Assembly (NCBI RefSeq): GCF_000003815.2 | Contig: NC_049989.1 | Location: forward strand, 22,330,992 to 22,357,983 | Source of the DNA: Branchiostoma floridae | Taxonomy: Eukaryota > Chordata > Leptocardii > Amphioxiformes > Branchiostomatidae | Length of the DNA stretch: 26,992 nt | Direction of reading: 5' to 3' | Part shown: positions 11,454 to 20,261 of the stretch, one piece after another | Layout of the letters: the number at the start of each line of letters is the position of its first letter | Position numbering within the stretch: the stretch's first letter is position 1 | Position numbers and translations under genes: made by a program | The notes under the pieces: model-generated | Told to the model about the DNA's origin: nothing | Database searches by the model: none | What the model saw: only the letters and a program-made list of their open reading frames with translations

Positions 11454-11840
11454 GCCGAACTCCCACCCCCACCCCCCCCACACTTTTATTTGCTTTTGTT
11501 ATTGTTTTGTTATGTGCGAAATAAAGAAAAAGAGAAATGTGCGAGAGCAAAAAAAAATACAAATTCAGGAAAAATGCTCATAAACTACTGGACTAGATAG
11601 TTCATAATTTAAACATTCAGTCCAATATTTCACATGGTTAGATTGTCTAACGTGCACCTCTATAAGACTGTAGGAGACAATCGTTGCACATGTGGCCACA
11701 TTTTTTGAACAGGCGAAAATCAATGCGTGCGCGGATGTTATCTATATAGCTACGTCAGTGTGCCCTAAGCAACATTTTAAAAAACTGTATTATCATGTAA
11801 CATTTACTTCTCTAATACATAGTGTGCATAATTGCATATT
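11454..11840. other. Spacer without recognisable gene
   Basis: Non-repetitive, AT-rich sequence after unit 4 breaks off. It begins with a C-rich run (11461-11480) that would be G-rich on the minus strand. I see no gene. Confidence 0.6.
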
Positions 11841-12267
11841 ACTAAGGTGCATTCATATTACGCGAAGCTGCAAAACACTGTGAAATCCAACGGCCCGATA
11901 AGGAGGTAAGTACAGGGCAACGTAGCCACGTGGCGTGTCCTTGGACAATTCCTGGAAAAACAACAAAGGTGTCTTCACTGAAGTGTAAGATGATATCCCT
12001 TAAAGACGGCAGTCCTTTGTCAACAGTGGTGTGGTCACGCAGGTCAACACCTGGCGGTACGGATTAGATCTGGGACATTTCGAACAAAGGACTGAAATCT
12101 TTAAGAGATATCATCTTACACTTCAGGGAAGACACCTTTTGTTGTTTTTTCCAGGAATTTTCCAAGGACACGCCGCGTGGATTCGTTGTCCTGTACTAAC
12201 CTCCCTATCGGGACAATGGAGTTTACAGTGTTTTGCAGCTCCGTGTAATATGAATATGTACACATTA
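11841..12267. repeat. Foldback (long inverted repeat) element
   Basis: The left arm 11841-12020 pairs with the right arm 12084-12267 around a 63-bp spacer. Paired landmarks are AGCTGCAAAACACTG with CAGTGTTTTGCAGCT, GGCGTGTCCTTGGA with TCCAAGGACACGCC, GTGTAAGATGATATC with GATATCATCTTACAC, and AGTCCTTTGT with ACAAAGGACT. A transcript could form a hairpin of roughly 180 bp with scattered mismatches. There is no coding capacity. Confidence 0.8.
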
Positions 12268-12460
12268 GTTTATATGTGTACACTATGCGTAAGATTCCCC
12301 AGAGACGGGGCTTCCATTTAACGTCCTATCCAAAGGAAGGCCCAAGCCGAAGCTAGGTAGTATGAATGCATACATATTAGTAATATGCAGCTCCGCACAC
12401 TATGCATAAGACTCCCCAGACAGGGGACCTCTATTTAACGTCCTATCCGAAGGACGGAGG
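12234..12460. repeat. Direct duplication of a ~105-bp segment
   Basis: 12234-12345 and 12357-12460 share, in order, an AGCTCCG motif, ATATGAAT/GTATGAATG, CACTATGC.TAAGA, TCCCCAGA and TTTAACGTCCTATCC. The second copy is rearranged at its start. The TCCTATCCGAAGGA core is a short palindrome. Confidence 0.5.
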
Positions 12461-12469
12461 TACGGAACC

Positions 12470-12486
12470 AAAAAAAAAAAAAAAAA
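12470..12486. repeat. Poly(A) run of 17
   Basis: An uninterrupted run of 17 A's after CGGAACC. It could be a retroposition tail or a simple repeat; no element upstream supports the former. Confidence 0.7.
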
Positions 12487-12685
12487 GCAAAAACATTAAA
12501 ATTCGCTATGGCTACCAGATGTTACAAAAATTACGTTCAAGTACAGTCAAGTCATTGCATCAGCTTTGATGTTATTATGACGTCACACTATGACTAATAC
12601 AATCACGTAGACTTAGGTCTTCCCGTGTTTAGTGACACATTGGGCCGCAAGCTTAAAGCATTTTCCACTCAATCATTACATTACC
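12487..12685. other. Short spacer with perfect CRE palindrome
   Basis: No gene. A perfect TGACGTCA lies at 12578-12585. Confidence 0.4.
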
Positions 12686-12976
12686 TACATCCGGTACAAA
12701 ATCTTTTGGTTCTTGCTTGGCCGGTTCATGCAAAAAATCAGTGGATCGGACTTTGAACCAATTTGAAAATGAACATTTTATACCGACAGGCGTTCACGTG
12801 TTTGGGGACTTGCAGGTGCAATGAAAGACAGTTTCTGAAGTCAAACTTGGTTTTTTCTTGTAAGACAGGACTTAACAACGCCAGTGGACTTTGCATGATC
12901 CACCAAATAGAGTTCTATATAGGGAAATGGACCGTTGCCTTGAGTATCCGCGGCTCATTCACAAGTTTTCACAAAT
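12686..12976. mobile_element. Fifth, degraded copy of the hAT-like element
   Basis: It retains CCGGTACAAAATC at the left, ATCAGTGGATCGGACTTTG and TTCACGTGTTTGGGGACTT in the middle, and homology up to the AAGTTTTCA motif. The right third is deleted. A separate 26-bp right end (13112-13137) with its ATACTATGCACT flank (13138-13149) sits 140 bp away, showing that this junction was rearranged. Confidence 0.6.
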
Positions 12977-13269
12977 GATGAGAGGGAGGGGGGCAGTGTG
13001 ATTTCATACCTTTAACCTTTTCCTCCAAGTATCAATAATCCGATGACAAAGAGTGAAGAGACGGGTTTAATCTAACACACATGACTTGTTCTGTCCAATC
13101 ACAGTCCCACAGTTTCTGTACCAGTACCCACCCACACATACTATGCACTGTCAACGTCAGCTATTTTAAAAGAGGGAGGGGGGCAGTGTGATTTCATACC
13201 TTTGACATTTTCCTCCAAGTATCAATAATCCGATGACAAAGAGTAAAGAGACATGTTTAAAATCAAACA

Positions 13270-13511
13270 CACGTGACTTGTTCTGTCCAATCACAGCCCC
13301 ACATCGACTGGTCCGACCGGTGACGACTTGCGCAGTTTCCACCTCAGCAGTCGACTCCCGTCCTGACGTGAGAACAGCACGAGCGCGGCTGGGAGCGCGG
13401 GAAAACAGTTTCCAAAGTTCCTTCTGCAGAGAATCACAGCAGTCGCGGCAATCGCTGTCCCTTCTGTCGTCTTCTGGATCACCATCAAAAAAGGTCGTCA
13501 CAAAGGTGAGC
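13270..13511 (+). promoter_or_regulatory. Promoter-like cassette with splice donor, unit 5
   Basis: CACGTG 13270-13275, CCAAT 13287-13291, TGACGTGA 13364-13371, GCGCGGGAAAA 13395-13405, donor CAAAG|GTGAGC with the cut after 13505. This unit is otherwise heavily rearranged, yet every motif is intact. A partial upstream duplicate (12977-13111) keeps a CCAAT box but has CACATG in place of CACGTG. Confidence 0.45.
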
Positions 13512-13621
13512 ATTATTTTCCTCTTTCTGTATTTCTCGGAATTGTAATGACTATTAGATTTTTCTGCATTATTTTCCTCTTTCTGTATTTCTCGTACTTG
13601 TAATGACTATTAGATTTTTCT
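13510..13621. repeat. 56-bp tandem duplication after the unit 5 donor
   Basis: 13510-13565 and 13566-13621 are near-identical copies beginning GCATTATTTTCCTCTTTCTG. Other units have a single copy. Confidence 0.85.
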
Positions 13622-14883
13622 ATGTGAAGATCAGTGGTATTTTATACATAAAGACTTGACAGCTTTTTACCTTATGATGATGCATAGCAAAATCTGAAAA
13701 GTTAATATTTTCTTGAAAATGAGTGGAGCTGTTTTGAAGGCCTATTAAACAAAGACCGACACTTGGACGGGGCGCGCCCTTATGTCCAACAGATTTGAGC
13801 TGACTCCTAAATGGTTGCAAAGGTGGTCATTTATCTTCCACGAAGGCTATATTGTATTTGAGGCTTCTCCTGTAGCGTGTTGGTTGTCTGTCACGGAATA
13901 TATTCATTTTATCCACGCGGCACGCTGTATTTTCTCCGTATAGATTTCCGAACTGAAGCTCAATTGAACTCGGCCGTTTTTTTACGGCAAAGGACGGTTC
14001 TGTCGGAAAAAAACATACTTTGTTTCTGAGTTCATTTCTTCCAAACGAACAGATTATCTTCGCCTGGCCTGTACAGCAGTTAGTTACCACAGGTCAAGCC
14101 TGTGTGCAAGTACGACAATAGACAGCGTGACCTCTCGTCTGAAATCAAATCCATCTCGTTTAACCACTAGTGCAAGACAGGGAAAGACGTGGCAAGTCAG
14201 ACCCACTTTTCGATACCCCAAAATGTTACAAGCGGGCGAAAAGAAAAGACGGTCCAGATAAAGAACATGCTTTGATGTTGAACAAAAATAGGAGCTCCGC
14301 TTATTTATAGAGCTAACTTCAGGACGTTAATTCCATAAACTGTTGCCACCTCCGTAATGATCACGGTAAATTTAAAGCTTGCTAACACCATGCAGAAAAG
14401 GGTGTGTGGGCCCTACTTGAATTCCCAAGTGGTAAAAACCACAGAAACAACACCAAACAACATAAATCTTATTCTTAATCTATCAGGAGGCACACGATCC
14501 TGTTCAGCAGAAGATGGTAAAACAAAAACGGAAGACAGGAGTTAGGGGACGGCACATCAGACAAACTAGTTTTTATTCTAAGTCTTGTTCTAACAGACGA
14601 ACAAACGAAGAAACGATACAAACCATGATTGCCTCCTACATCTGCTCTTAGATACTAGTACAAAGGCAGGTTGTTTTTCAACCCCGTGAACAAAGGTGTG
14701 TATGCCGCATTTGAATGACGCAGTCTTGCTACTAATACTATAATTTGGTCGCTGAAAGAAATATCTTAGGCTTCGCTGCGCCCTTGTGGATGGGGTCTTT
14801 TCTTCAAAATTTGACATAATCTGTACTGCCACTGTGTTGACCTGTATGACTTCTGCACTGATAATTAAGGTGTAGATCACAAC

Positions 14884-16109
14884 GTTGGCCTGTACAGTAG
14901 TTACCACAAGTCAAGCCTGTGTGCGAGTACGACACCTGGCCTGTACAGTAGTTACCACAGGTCAAGCCTGTCTGCAACTACGACACCTGGCCTGTACAGT
15001 AGTTACCACAGGTCAAGCCTGTCTGCAAGTACGACACCTGGCCTGTACAGTAGTTACTACAGGTCAAGCCTGTATGCAAGTACGACACCTGGCCTGTACA
15101 GTAATTACCACAGGTCAAGCCTGTGTGCAAGTACGACACCTGGCCTGTACAGTAATTACCACAGGTCAAGCCTGTGTGCGAGTACGACACCTGGCCTGTA
15201 CAGTAGTTACCACAGGTCAAGCCTGTGTGCAAGTACGACACCTGGCCTGTACAGTAGTTACTACAGGTCAAGCCTGTGTGCAAGTACGACACCTGGCCTG
15301 TACAGTAGTTACCACAGGTCAAGCCTGTGTGCAAGTATGACACCTGGCCTGTACAGTAGTTACTACAGGTCAAGCCTGTGTGCAAGTACGGCACCTGGCC
15401 TGTACAGTAATAATTACCACATGTCAAGCCTGTGTGCAAGTACGACACCTGGCCTGTACAGTAATTACCACAGGTCAAGCCTGTGTGCAAGTACGACACC
15501 TGGCCTGTACAGTAGTTACTACAGGTCAAGCCTGTGTGCAAGTACGACACCTGGCCTGTACAGTAGTTACCACAGGTCAAGCCTGTGTGCAAGTACGACA
15601 CCTGGCCTGTACAGTAATTACCACAGGTCAAGCCTGTGTGCAAGTACGACACCTGGCCTGTACAGTAGTTACTACAGGTCAAGCCTGTGTGCAAGTACGA
15701 CACCTGGCCTGTACAGTAGTTACCACAGGTCAAGCCTGTGTGCAAGTACGGCACCTGGCCTGTACAGTAATAATTACCACATGTCAAGCCTGTGTGCAAG
15801 TACGACACCTGGCCTGTACAGTTAACACAGGTCAAGCCTGTGTGCAAGTATGACACCTGGCCTGTACAGTAGTTACTACAGGTCAAGCCTGTGTGCAAGT
15901 ATGACACCTGGCCTGTACAGTAGTTACTACAGGTCAAGCCTGTGTGCAAGTACGACACCTGGCCTGTACAGTAGTTACTACAGGTCAAGCCTGTGTGCAA
16001 GTACGACACCTGGCCTGTACTGTTACCACAGGTCAAGCCTGTGTGCAATTACGGCACCTGGCCTGCACAGTAATAATTACCACATGTGAAGCCTGTGTGC
16101 AAGTACGAC
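14884..16109. repeat. 51-bp minisatellite, 24 copies
   Basis: GGCC of the repeat core occurs at 14887, 14938, 14989, 15040 and so on to 16060, 24 times. Most spacings are 51 bp, with 54-bp and 48-bp variants. Each copy reads CACCTGGCCTGTACAGTAGT followed by TACCACAGGTCAAGCCTGTG and TGCAAGTACGA. Period 51 equals 17 codons, so long frames are open on both strands (a 356-residue one spans 14978-16048 on minus); these are by-products. The motif exists once, in a 55-bp form, in every array unit (for example 1178-1232), which is the evident seed. Confidence 0.95.
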
Positions 16110-16900
16110 AATAGTCAGCGCGACCTCTCGTCTGAAATCAAATCCATCTCGTTTAACCACTAGTGCAAGGCGGTGAAGAATTGTGCAAGTCAGTCCCACT
16201 TCTCGATACCCCAAAAATGTTACAAGCGGGGGAAAAGAAAAAATGGGCCAGATAAAGAACATGCTCTGATGTTGAACAACAAAAAATGAGATTTTTTATT
16301 TGACGTCTTGCTCTAATAGACAAAGAAACAAACGATACAAAACATGATTGCCTCCTACATCTGCTCGAAGATACTAGTGCAAAGGCAGGTTGTTTTTCAA
16401 CCCCGTGAACAAAGGTTTGATGCCGGAGATGTGTGACGCGCTCTGGCCACTAATACTATAATTTGGTATCGCTGAAAGAAATATCTTAGGCTTCGCTGCT
16501 CCCTTGTGGATGCGGTCTTTTCTTCAAAAGTTGATATAATCTGTCCTTTTGTATTGCCCAACATTCAACATTCCTGTAAGGTCGGACTCTTTTGTTGGAA
16601 AGTTCACAGATGCTATCAGTACTGCCACTGTGTTGACCTGAATGACTTCTGCACTGATAATTAAGGTGTAGATCACAACGTTTACAGATGAACATGGCGA
16701 AAATATATCATTGGCACTGCCGTACACAAACTGTCGACTGTTTTCAGAAGGGCAAATGATATTGTTCATCATGATTAAGTTCTGATAGATTCAAATATGG
16801 GCTCTCTCTGACCAACACAAATTCCTTTTGTTAGTTTATTCCTGTCACTCAAACAACAAATTACCTCATCACCTGGTCTGTACAGGCTTTTCACCTGTCT
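16110..16900. repeat. Partial array unit 6
   Basis: Homology to the array resumes exactly where the seed motif would end (ACAATAGTCAGCGCGACCTC) and runs through the CTGCTC.GAGATACTAGT and GGTCGGACTCTTTTGTTGGA regions to the second ACCTGG motif at 16870. The first half of the unit, including the promoter cassette, is absent. Confidence 0.8.
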
Positions 16901-17419
16901 TTCTCTTGGTTGTCCTGCATTCACTCTTGGTTGTCCTGCATTCACTCTTGGTTGTCCTTCATTCACTCTTGGTTGCCCTGCATTCTCTCTTGGTTGTCCT
17001 GCATTCTTCTTTGGTTGTCCTGCATTCCCTTTTGGTTGTCCTGCATTCTGTCTTGAATGTCCTGCATTCTCACTTTGTTGTCCTGCATTCTCCCTTATTG
17101 TCCTTCATTCCATTTTGGTTGTCCTGCATTCTCTCTTGGTTGTCCTGCATTCTTTCTTGGCTGTCCTGCATTCTCTCTTGGTTGTCCTGCATTCTCTCTT
17201 GGCTGTCCTGCATTCTCTCTTGGTTGTCCTGCATTCTCTCTTGGTTGTCCTGCATTCTCCCTTATTGTCCTTCATTCCATTTTGGCTGTCCTGCATTCTC
17301 CCTTGATTGTCCTGTATTCTCACTTGGTTGTCCTGCATTCTCTCTTGGTTGTCCTGCATTCTCACTTTGTTGTCCTGCATTCTACCTTATTGTCCTTCAT
17401 TCCCTTTTGGTTGTCCTGC
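16901..17419. repeat. Expanded 21-bp minisatellite, ~24 copies
   Basis: The same GGTTGTCCTGCATTCTCTCT-type unit as in units 1-3, expanded to about 519 bp. It includes a recurring shortened variant (CTTATTGTCCTTCATTCC) near 17095, 17263 and 17385, which shows higher-order structure. Its 7-codon period opens reading frames on both strands; none looks like a protein. Confidence 0.9.
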
Positions 17420-17936
17420 TGTCACAAGATAGACCGACGCTGTTGTTCCGATGTTGCTCTTTTAATGCATGAAACCTCTAAATCTACAAAGCAGGACTTC
17501 ACACTGCCAACCTCTCCGTCTCCTGACCCCCTCCTCTCTGCTCATGCGCAGTTAGCCTTGGGCATGCCTAAAACTATTGCAGTGACTCCGTCACATCTGC
17601 CCCCGTTTCTTTGATTGATACACTCGTTACAATCACTACTACTCATCCTGTTGCATTGTGAGTCCTGTAGGCATGCATAATACAGAGATTAACAAAACAA
17701 ATCACTACTACTAAATTACTTCCATCAAACTAAAGTCCAGGTGTCCGTTCAAAACGTCGGCGTCCTACAATATCTAATAACAAAGTTAAATGTCTACTAA
17801 CTCAGAACTACGTTTTTTTCCCACAGGCAAAGTTACTCTAGTGTCCATATTCGTCAGTCCTTTTCCATGCAGTTACAATTCTCAAGTCCATATTCATCAG
17901 TCCTTTTTCTCCCTGATTCACTAAATCGGTAGTACT
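17420..17936. other. Spacer with short direct repeat
   Basis: No gene seen. GTCCATATTC.TCAGTCCTTT occurs at 17843-17862 and again at 17886-17905. A plus-strand acceptor-like CGTTTTTTTCCCACAG ends at 17826, but no exon can be tied to it. Confidence 0.5.
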
Positions 17937-18539
17937 TCATGCAGGCGAAGACTTCACCAGTTTGATCTTACAACCATAGATTTCAGTCCCATCAAGCTCA
18001 CGCCGAGCATTCTCCATGTCTCGGTAGGTGGCGAATCCCAAAATCCCCTCATTCCTGTTCTGCTTGTGCACATCAGCAAAGGTGACTTCTCCGGCTTGCC
18101 GCACGTAATCCTTCAAGTCCTGCCAGCTACAGCGACTGGACAAGTTCTCCACAATCAGACGGTAGTTAGTGCGGACAGGCGGGCCATATCTTTTCCTGCT
18201 CTTCGGCCCCTGACCGCCTCCATGATTGTGGACGTCGCGATACCCTTGGCCAAAGCCACGCTGGCTCTCTCCATACGATCTGCCACGACCATCGTAACTG
18301 TACTGGCTCGATCTGAATCCTCGGCTGCACCTGTCGTAGTCCCCGTCACGTCTGTAACCACCGCGACCTCCTCCGTCATCATGGCGACCGAATGCTGGTC
18401 CGTTATTGGAGGCTATCCTCCCGTCTCCTGCGGATGTAGGTCCCTGACCGAACTTATGCGTTGGAGCTGTCTGTACCAGCTTGGCCAGGTTCGGGATGTC
18501 ACGTCCGAGAATGACAGGTCTTGGCAGGTTTTGGCTCAC
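17937..18539 (-). pseudogene. SR splicing-factor RRM2 fragment (SRSF4/5/6-like), probably a retroposed or chimeric remnant
   Basis: Reading from a GTG at 18539 the frame gives 200 residues. Residues ~38-120 are a Gly/Arg-rich linker ([19 protein letters not shown]). Residues ~121-200 match the second RNA-recognition motif of SRSF4/5/6, including the family signature SWQDLKD and [12 protein letters not shown] proteins of this class have RRM1, a linker, RRM2 and an RS domain, and act in nuclear pre-mRNA splicing. Here RRM1 is missing and a TGA follows shortly after RRM2, so there is no RS domain. RRM2 carries unusual changes (ILGFATY where family members have an acidic residue before the F). 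There is no in-frame ATG before RRM2, and a stop lies four codons upstream of the GTG. The first ~35 residues do not belong to SR proteins; [11 protein letters not shown] vaguely resembles the end of retroelement proteases. A terminal exon of a spliced gene cannot be excluded. The RRM2 identification is firm; the pseudogene status is inferred. Confidence 0.65.
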
Positions 18540-18548
18540 TTTGGCCTT

Positions 18549-18956
18549 TCAAATTTCTGTAATTCGTCAAAGGTGGCCCTCTTTTACAAAGACACATTGC
18601 TTCTGACTCCGTGCCTGCGACACAAACAACAGATAAGCGTCACCTGGCGGATACAGTAATTATCACAGGTGTTTACCCTGTGGGCGAGTAAGACAACAGG
18701 CAGTATGACCTCACGTCTAACATCAAATTCATCTCGTTAAACCACCAGGGCACAGCAGTGAAAACGGTGTAAGACGGACTCCTGAGGCTATAAAAAGTTC
18801 TCTGACTGAAGAGCCAAACTCTGCCAGCCAACCATTTTCTGGTGAGTCCTCCTGTTTCCCAACAATCCTATAAGATAGTTGACTTTTTCTTTGATCATTT
18901 CATGCAAGAATAAGCTGTTGGAACAGTTTGCAGTTCAGTGAAGACACCTTTGTTGT
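18549..18956. repeat. Older diverged copy of the array repeat family (uninterrupted)
   Basis: The order of motifs matches 2262-2590 of unit 1: ACCTGG..GTACAG/ATACAG, CTCACGTCTAACATCAAAT, a GAAGAGCCAA block, TTTGATCATTTCATGC and AGTGAAGACACCTTTGTTG. It includes the site GAGTAAGACAACAGGCAGT that is interrupted in the copy at 20124. It ends next to the SR fragment, whose upstream edge (CAAATTTCTGTAATTCGTCA) is repeated at 20129-20148. Confidence 0.75.
18789..18847 (+). promoter_or_regulatory. TATA box and splice-donor pair inside the older repeat
   Basis: TATAAAAAG at 18789-18797 is followed about 45 bp later by a perfect donor, TCTG|GTGAGT (intron from 18842). This could be a minimal promoter plus short first exon, parallel to the cassette in the array units. 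It rests on two motifs only. Confidence 0.25.
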
Positions 18957-20123
18957 ATTAAAACAGCACCAACAAAGACAGGACACCCTTAGTAAGAAAG
19001 TGAGCACTCGAAACAGACTGACACCACGTAGAAAAATTCAACCATCCCAGCTGTACTGTAATGTACTTAGTGACTCTGCCTACTCTTTTGTAACAGGTCC
19101 ACAGGACAGTTGACGTGTCTGTCGCTCATTTCTAATGGTGTTTAAGTTGCGAAGTTGACACTTAGTCAGACAGAAAGTTTTTTTCTCTCCTATAAATGGT
19201 GATGAAGAAGAAAAGAATGCAAATACAACTGCAAATGCACTGTTCTTTTCTAAAAACACAAGGTATCTTAAAGAAATACGTAAATTCCACTAATTTCAAT
19301 TATTTACCCACTCAATTTTAGAATAACTTTTACACTTTTTATCTATATTTGCTGTTTGTGGCATTTATGACAGTTTTAATTTTTCCAAATGTCGTGTCAA
19401 ATATTTCATACTTGTGCCATGCAAATGGCGAAGAGAACATTACGTGTGGGGGAATGTAGCTGTTTTAATTCTACATGAGGTATAGTTGGGCCATGCCACG
19501 TTAGAGAGCTTTATAGCATGAAAACCGTAAATGGTACGATGTAATCTGGCAACAAACGCAATCTGTCCGATATTCTATGAAATGGATTTTGCCGCTCTAC
19601 TTTTACGTAGTCCCACGGAGGTTGTAGGCTATATCTCGTTCGTGGTATGTAGTAGCTACCCAGAATTTAGCATAAAACGTAACCGCTAAAACATTCCTTA
19701 AGTGTCGTTAGGCTTGAATAGTCTTATCAAAGGTCACCAGCCAGTGTCTGCATGTCTGACAGTGTAGGCCGGCCCACAGTAGTTTCTGTTCTTGAGGCTC
19801 GGAAGGCCATGGCCAAGCCTGGGTACCATTCGGAAAATAGTTCGCTTCGCGTTTATTATATACTATATACAGTCGCTTCTAGCTCTGACATTCGTGTATC
19901 TAATATTCCGTCTGGGATCCCAGGCAACGTTAACGTCTGGAATCGTCCAAGTTTTGGACAGCGTATTTCAGCAGACGAAAACATAATTTCAAGTACCTCT
20001 TGCTGATGATAATGGTCCCTCTATGATATTTGCGGACGCTGAATCCTGCAGATGACTGTATTTTAGATGTACAGATTCTAAAAAAAATGCTTAGCAGTTT
20101 CAGCAAAAGTCCTGTTCATAATG
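18957..20123. other. AT-rich spacer without recognisable gene
   Basis: The longest open stretches (for example 19752-20006) resemble nothing I recognise and have no start context, splice sites or homologous partner in the window. I see no repeat structure here. Confidence 0.6.
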
Positions 20124-20261
20124 AAATTTCTGTAATTCATCAAAGATCGATTATCTCGTACACACACACATTACGTCTGACTCCGTGCCTGTAACATAAC
20201 AGATAAGCGTCACCTGGCGGATACAGTCATTATCACAGGTTTATCCCCTGTGGGCAAGTAA
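20124..20261. repeat. Older repeat copy, left part (interrupted)
   Basis: It follows 18546-18691 closely: AAATTTCTGTAATTCATCAA, CTGACTCCGTGCCTG, AACAGATAAGCGTCACCTGG, TATCACAGGT, CCTGTGGGCAAGTAA. Homology stops at TAA (20259-20261), where a transposon enters, and resumes at 21119. Confidence 0.8.

Larger units (their letters stand above)
12977..14883. repeat. Array unit 5 (rearranged and truncated)
   Basis: It contains a duplicated front segment (12977-13111 and 13168-13300), the intact promoter/donor cassette, a 56-bp tandem duplication just after the donor, and the single-copy CACCTGG-type motif near 14062. The tail is internally deleted (AATCTGTACTGCCACTG at about 14818-14834 joins points that are farther apart in units 1-4). 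It stops at the 51-bp minisatellite. Confidence 0.8.

Noticed and set aside
14978-16048. 356-residue minus-strand open frame, plus overlapping plus-strand frames, over the 51-bp repeat
   Set aside because: A period divisible by 3 with no stop in one unit opens frames automatically. There is no true ATG, signal, splice context or flanking coding sequence.
14884-16109. CRISPR array
   Set aside because: The repeats are directly abutting with no unique spacers; the setting is eukaryotic.
16828-17614. Long plus and minus frames over the 21-bp repeat (also at 2590-3108 and 8755-9282)
   Set aside because: Heptapeptide repeats produced by the minisatellite. They are hydrophobic in one frame and charged in another purely from base composition, with no conserved start or end across units.
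17811-17826. Strong plus-strand acceptor as the partner of the array donors
   Set aside because: The acceptor consensus is good, but no exon, donor or reading frame follows; a match by motif alone is not enough.
18066-18659. 197-codon plus-strand frame
   Set aside because: Shadow of the minus-strand SR-protein fragment.
18640-18720. tRNA-derived SINE
   Set aside because: Weak box-A-like TGGCGGATACAG but no box B consensus and no tRNA-like fold.
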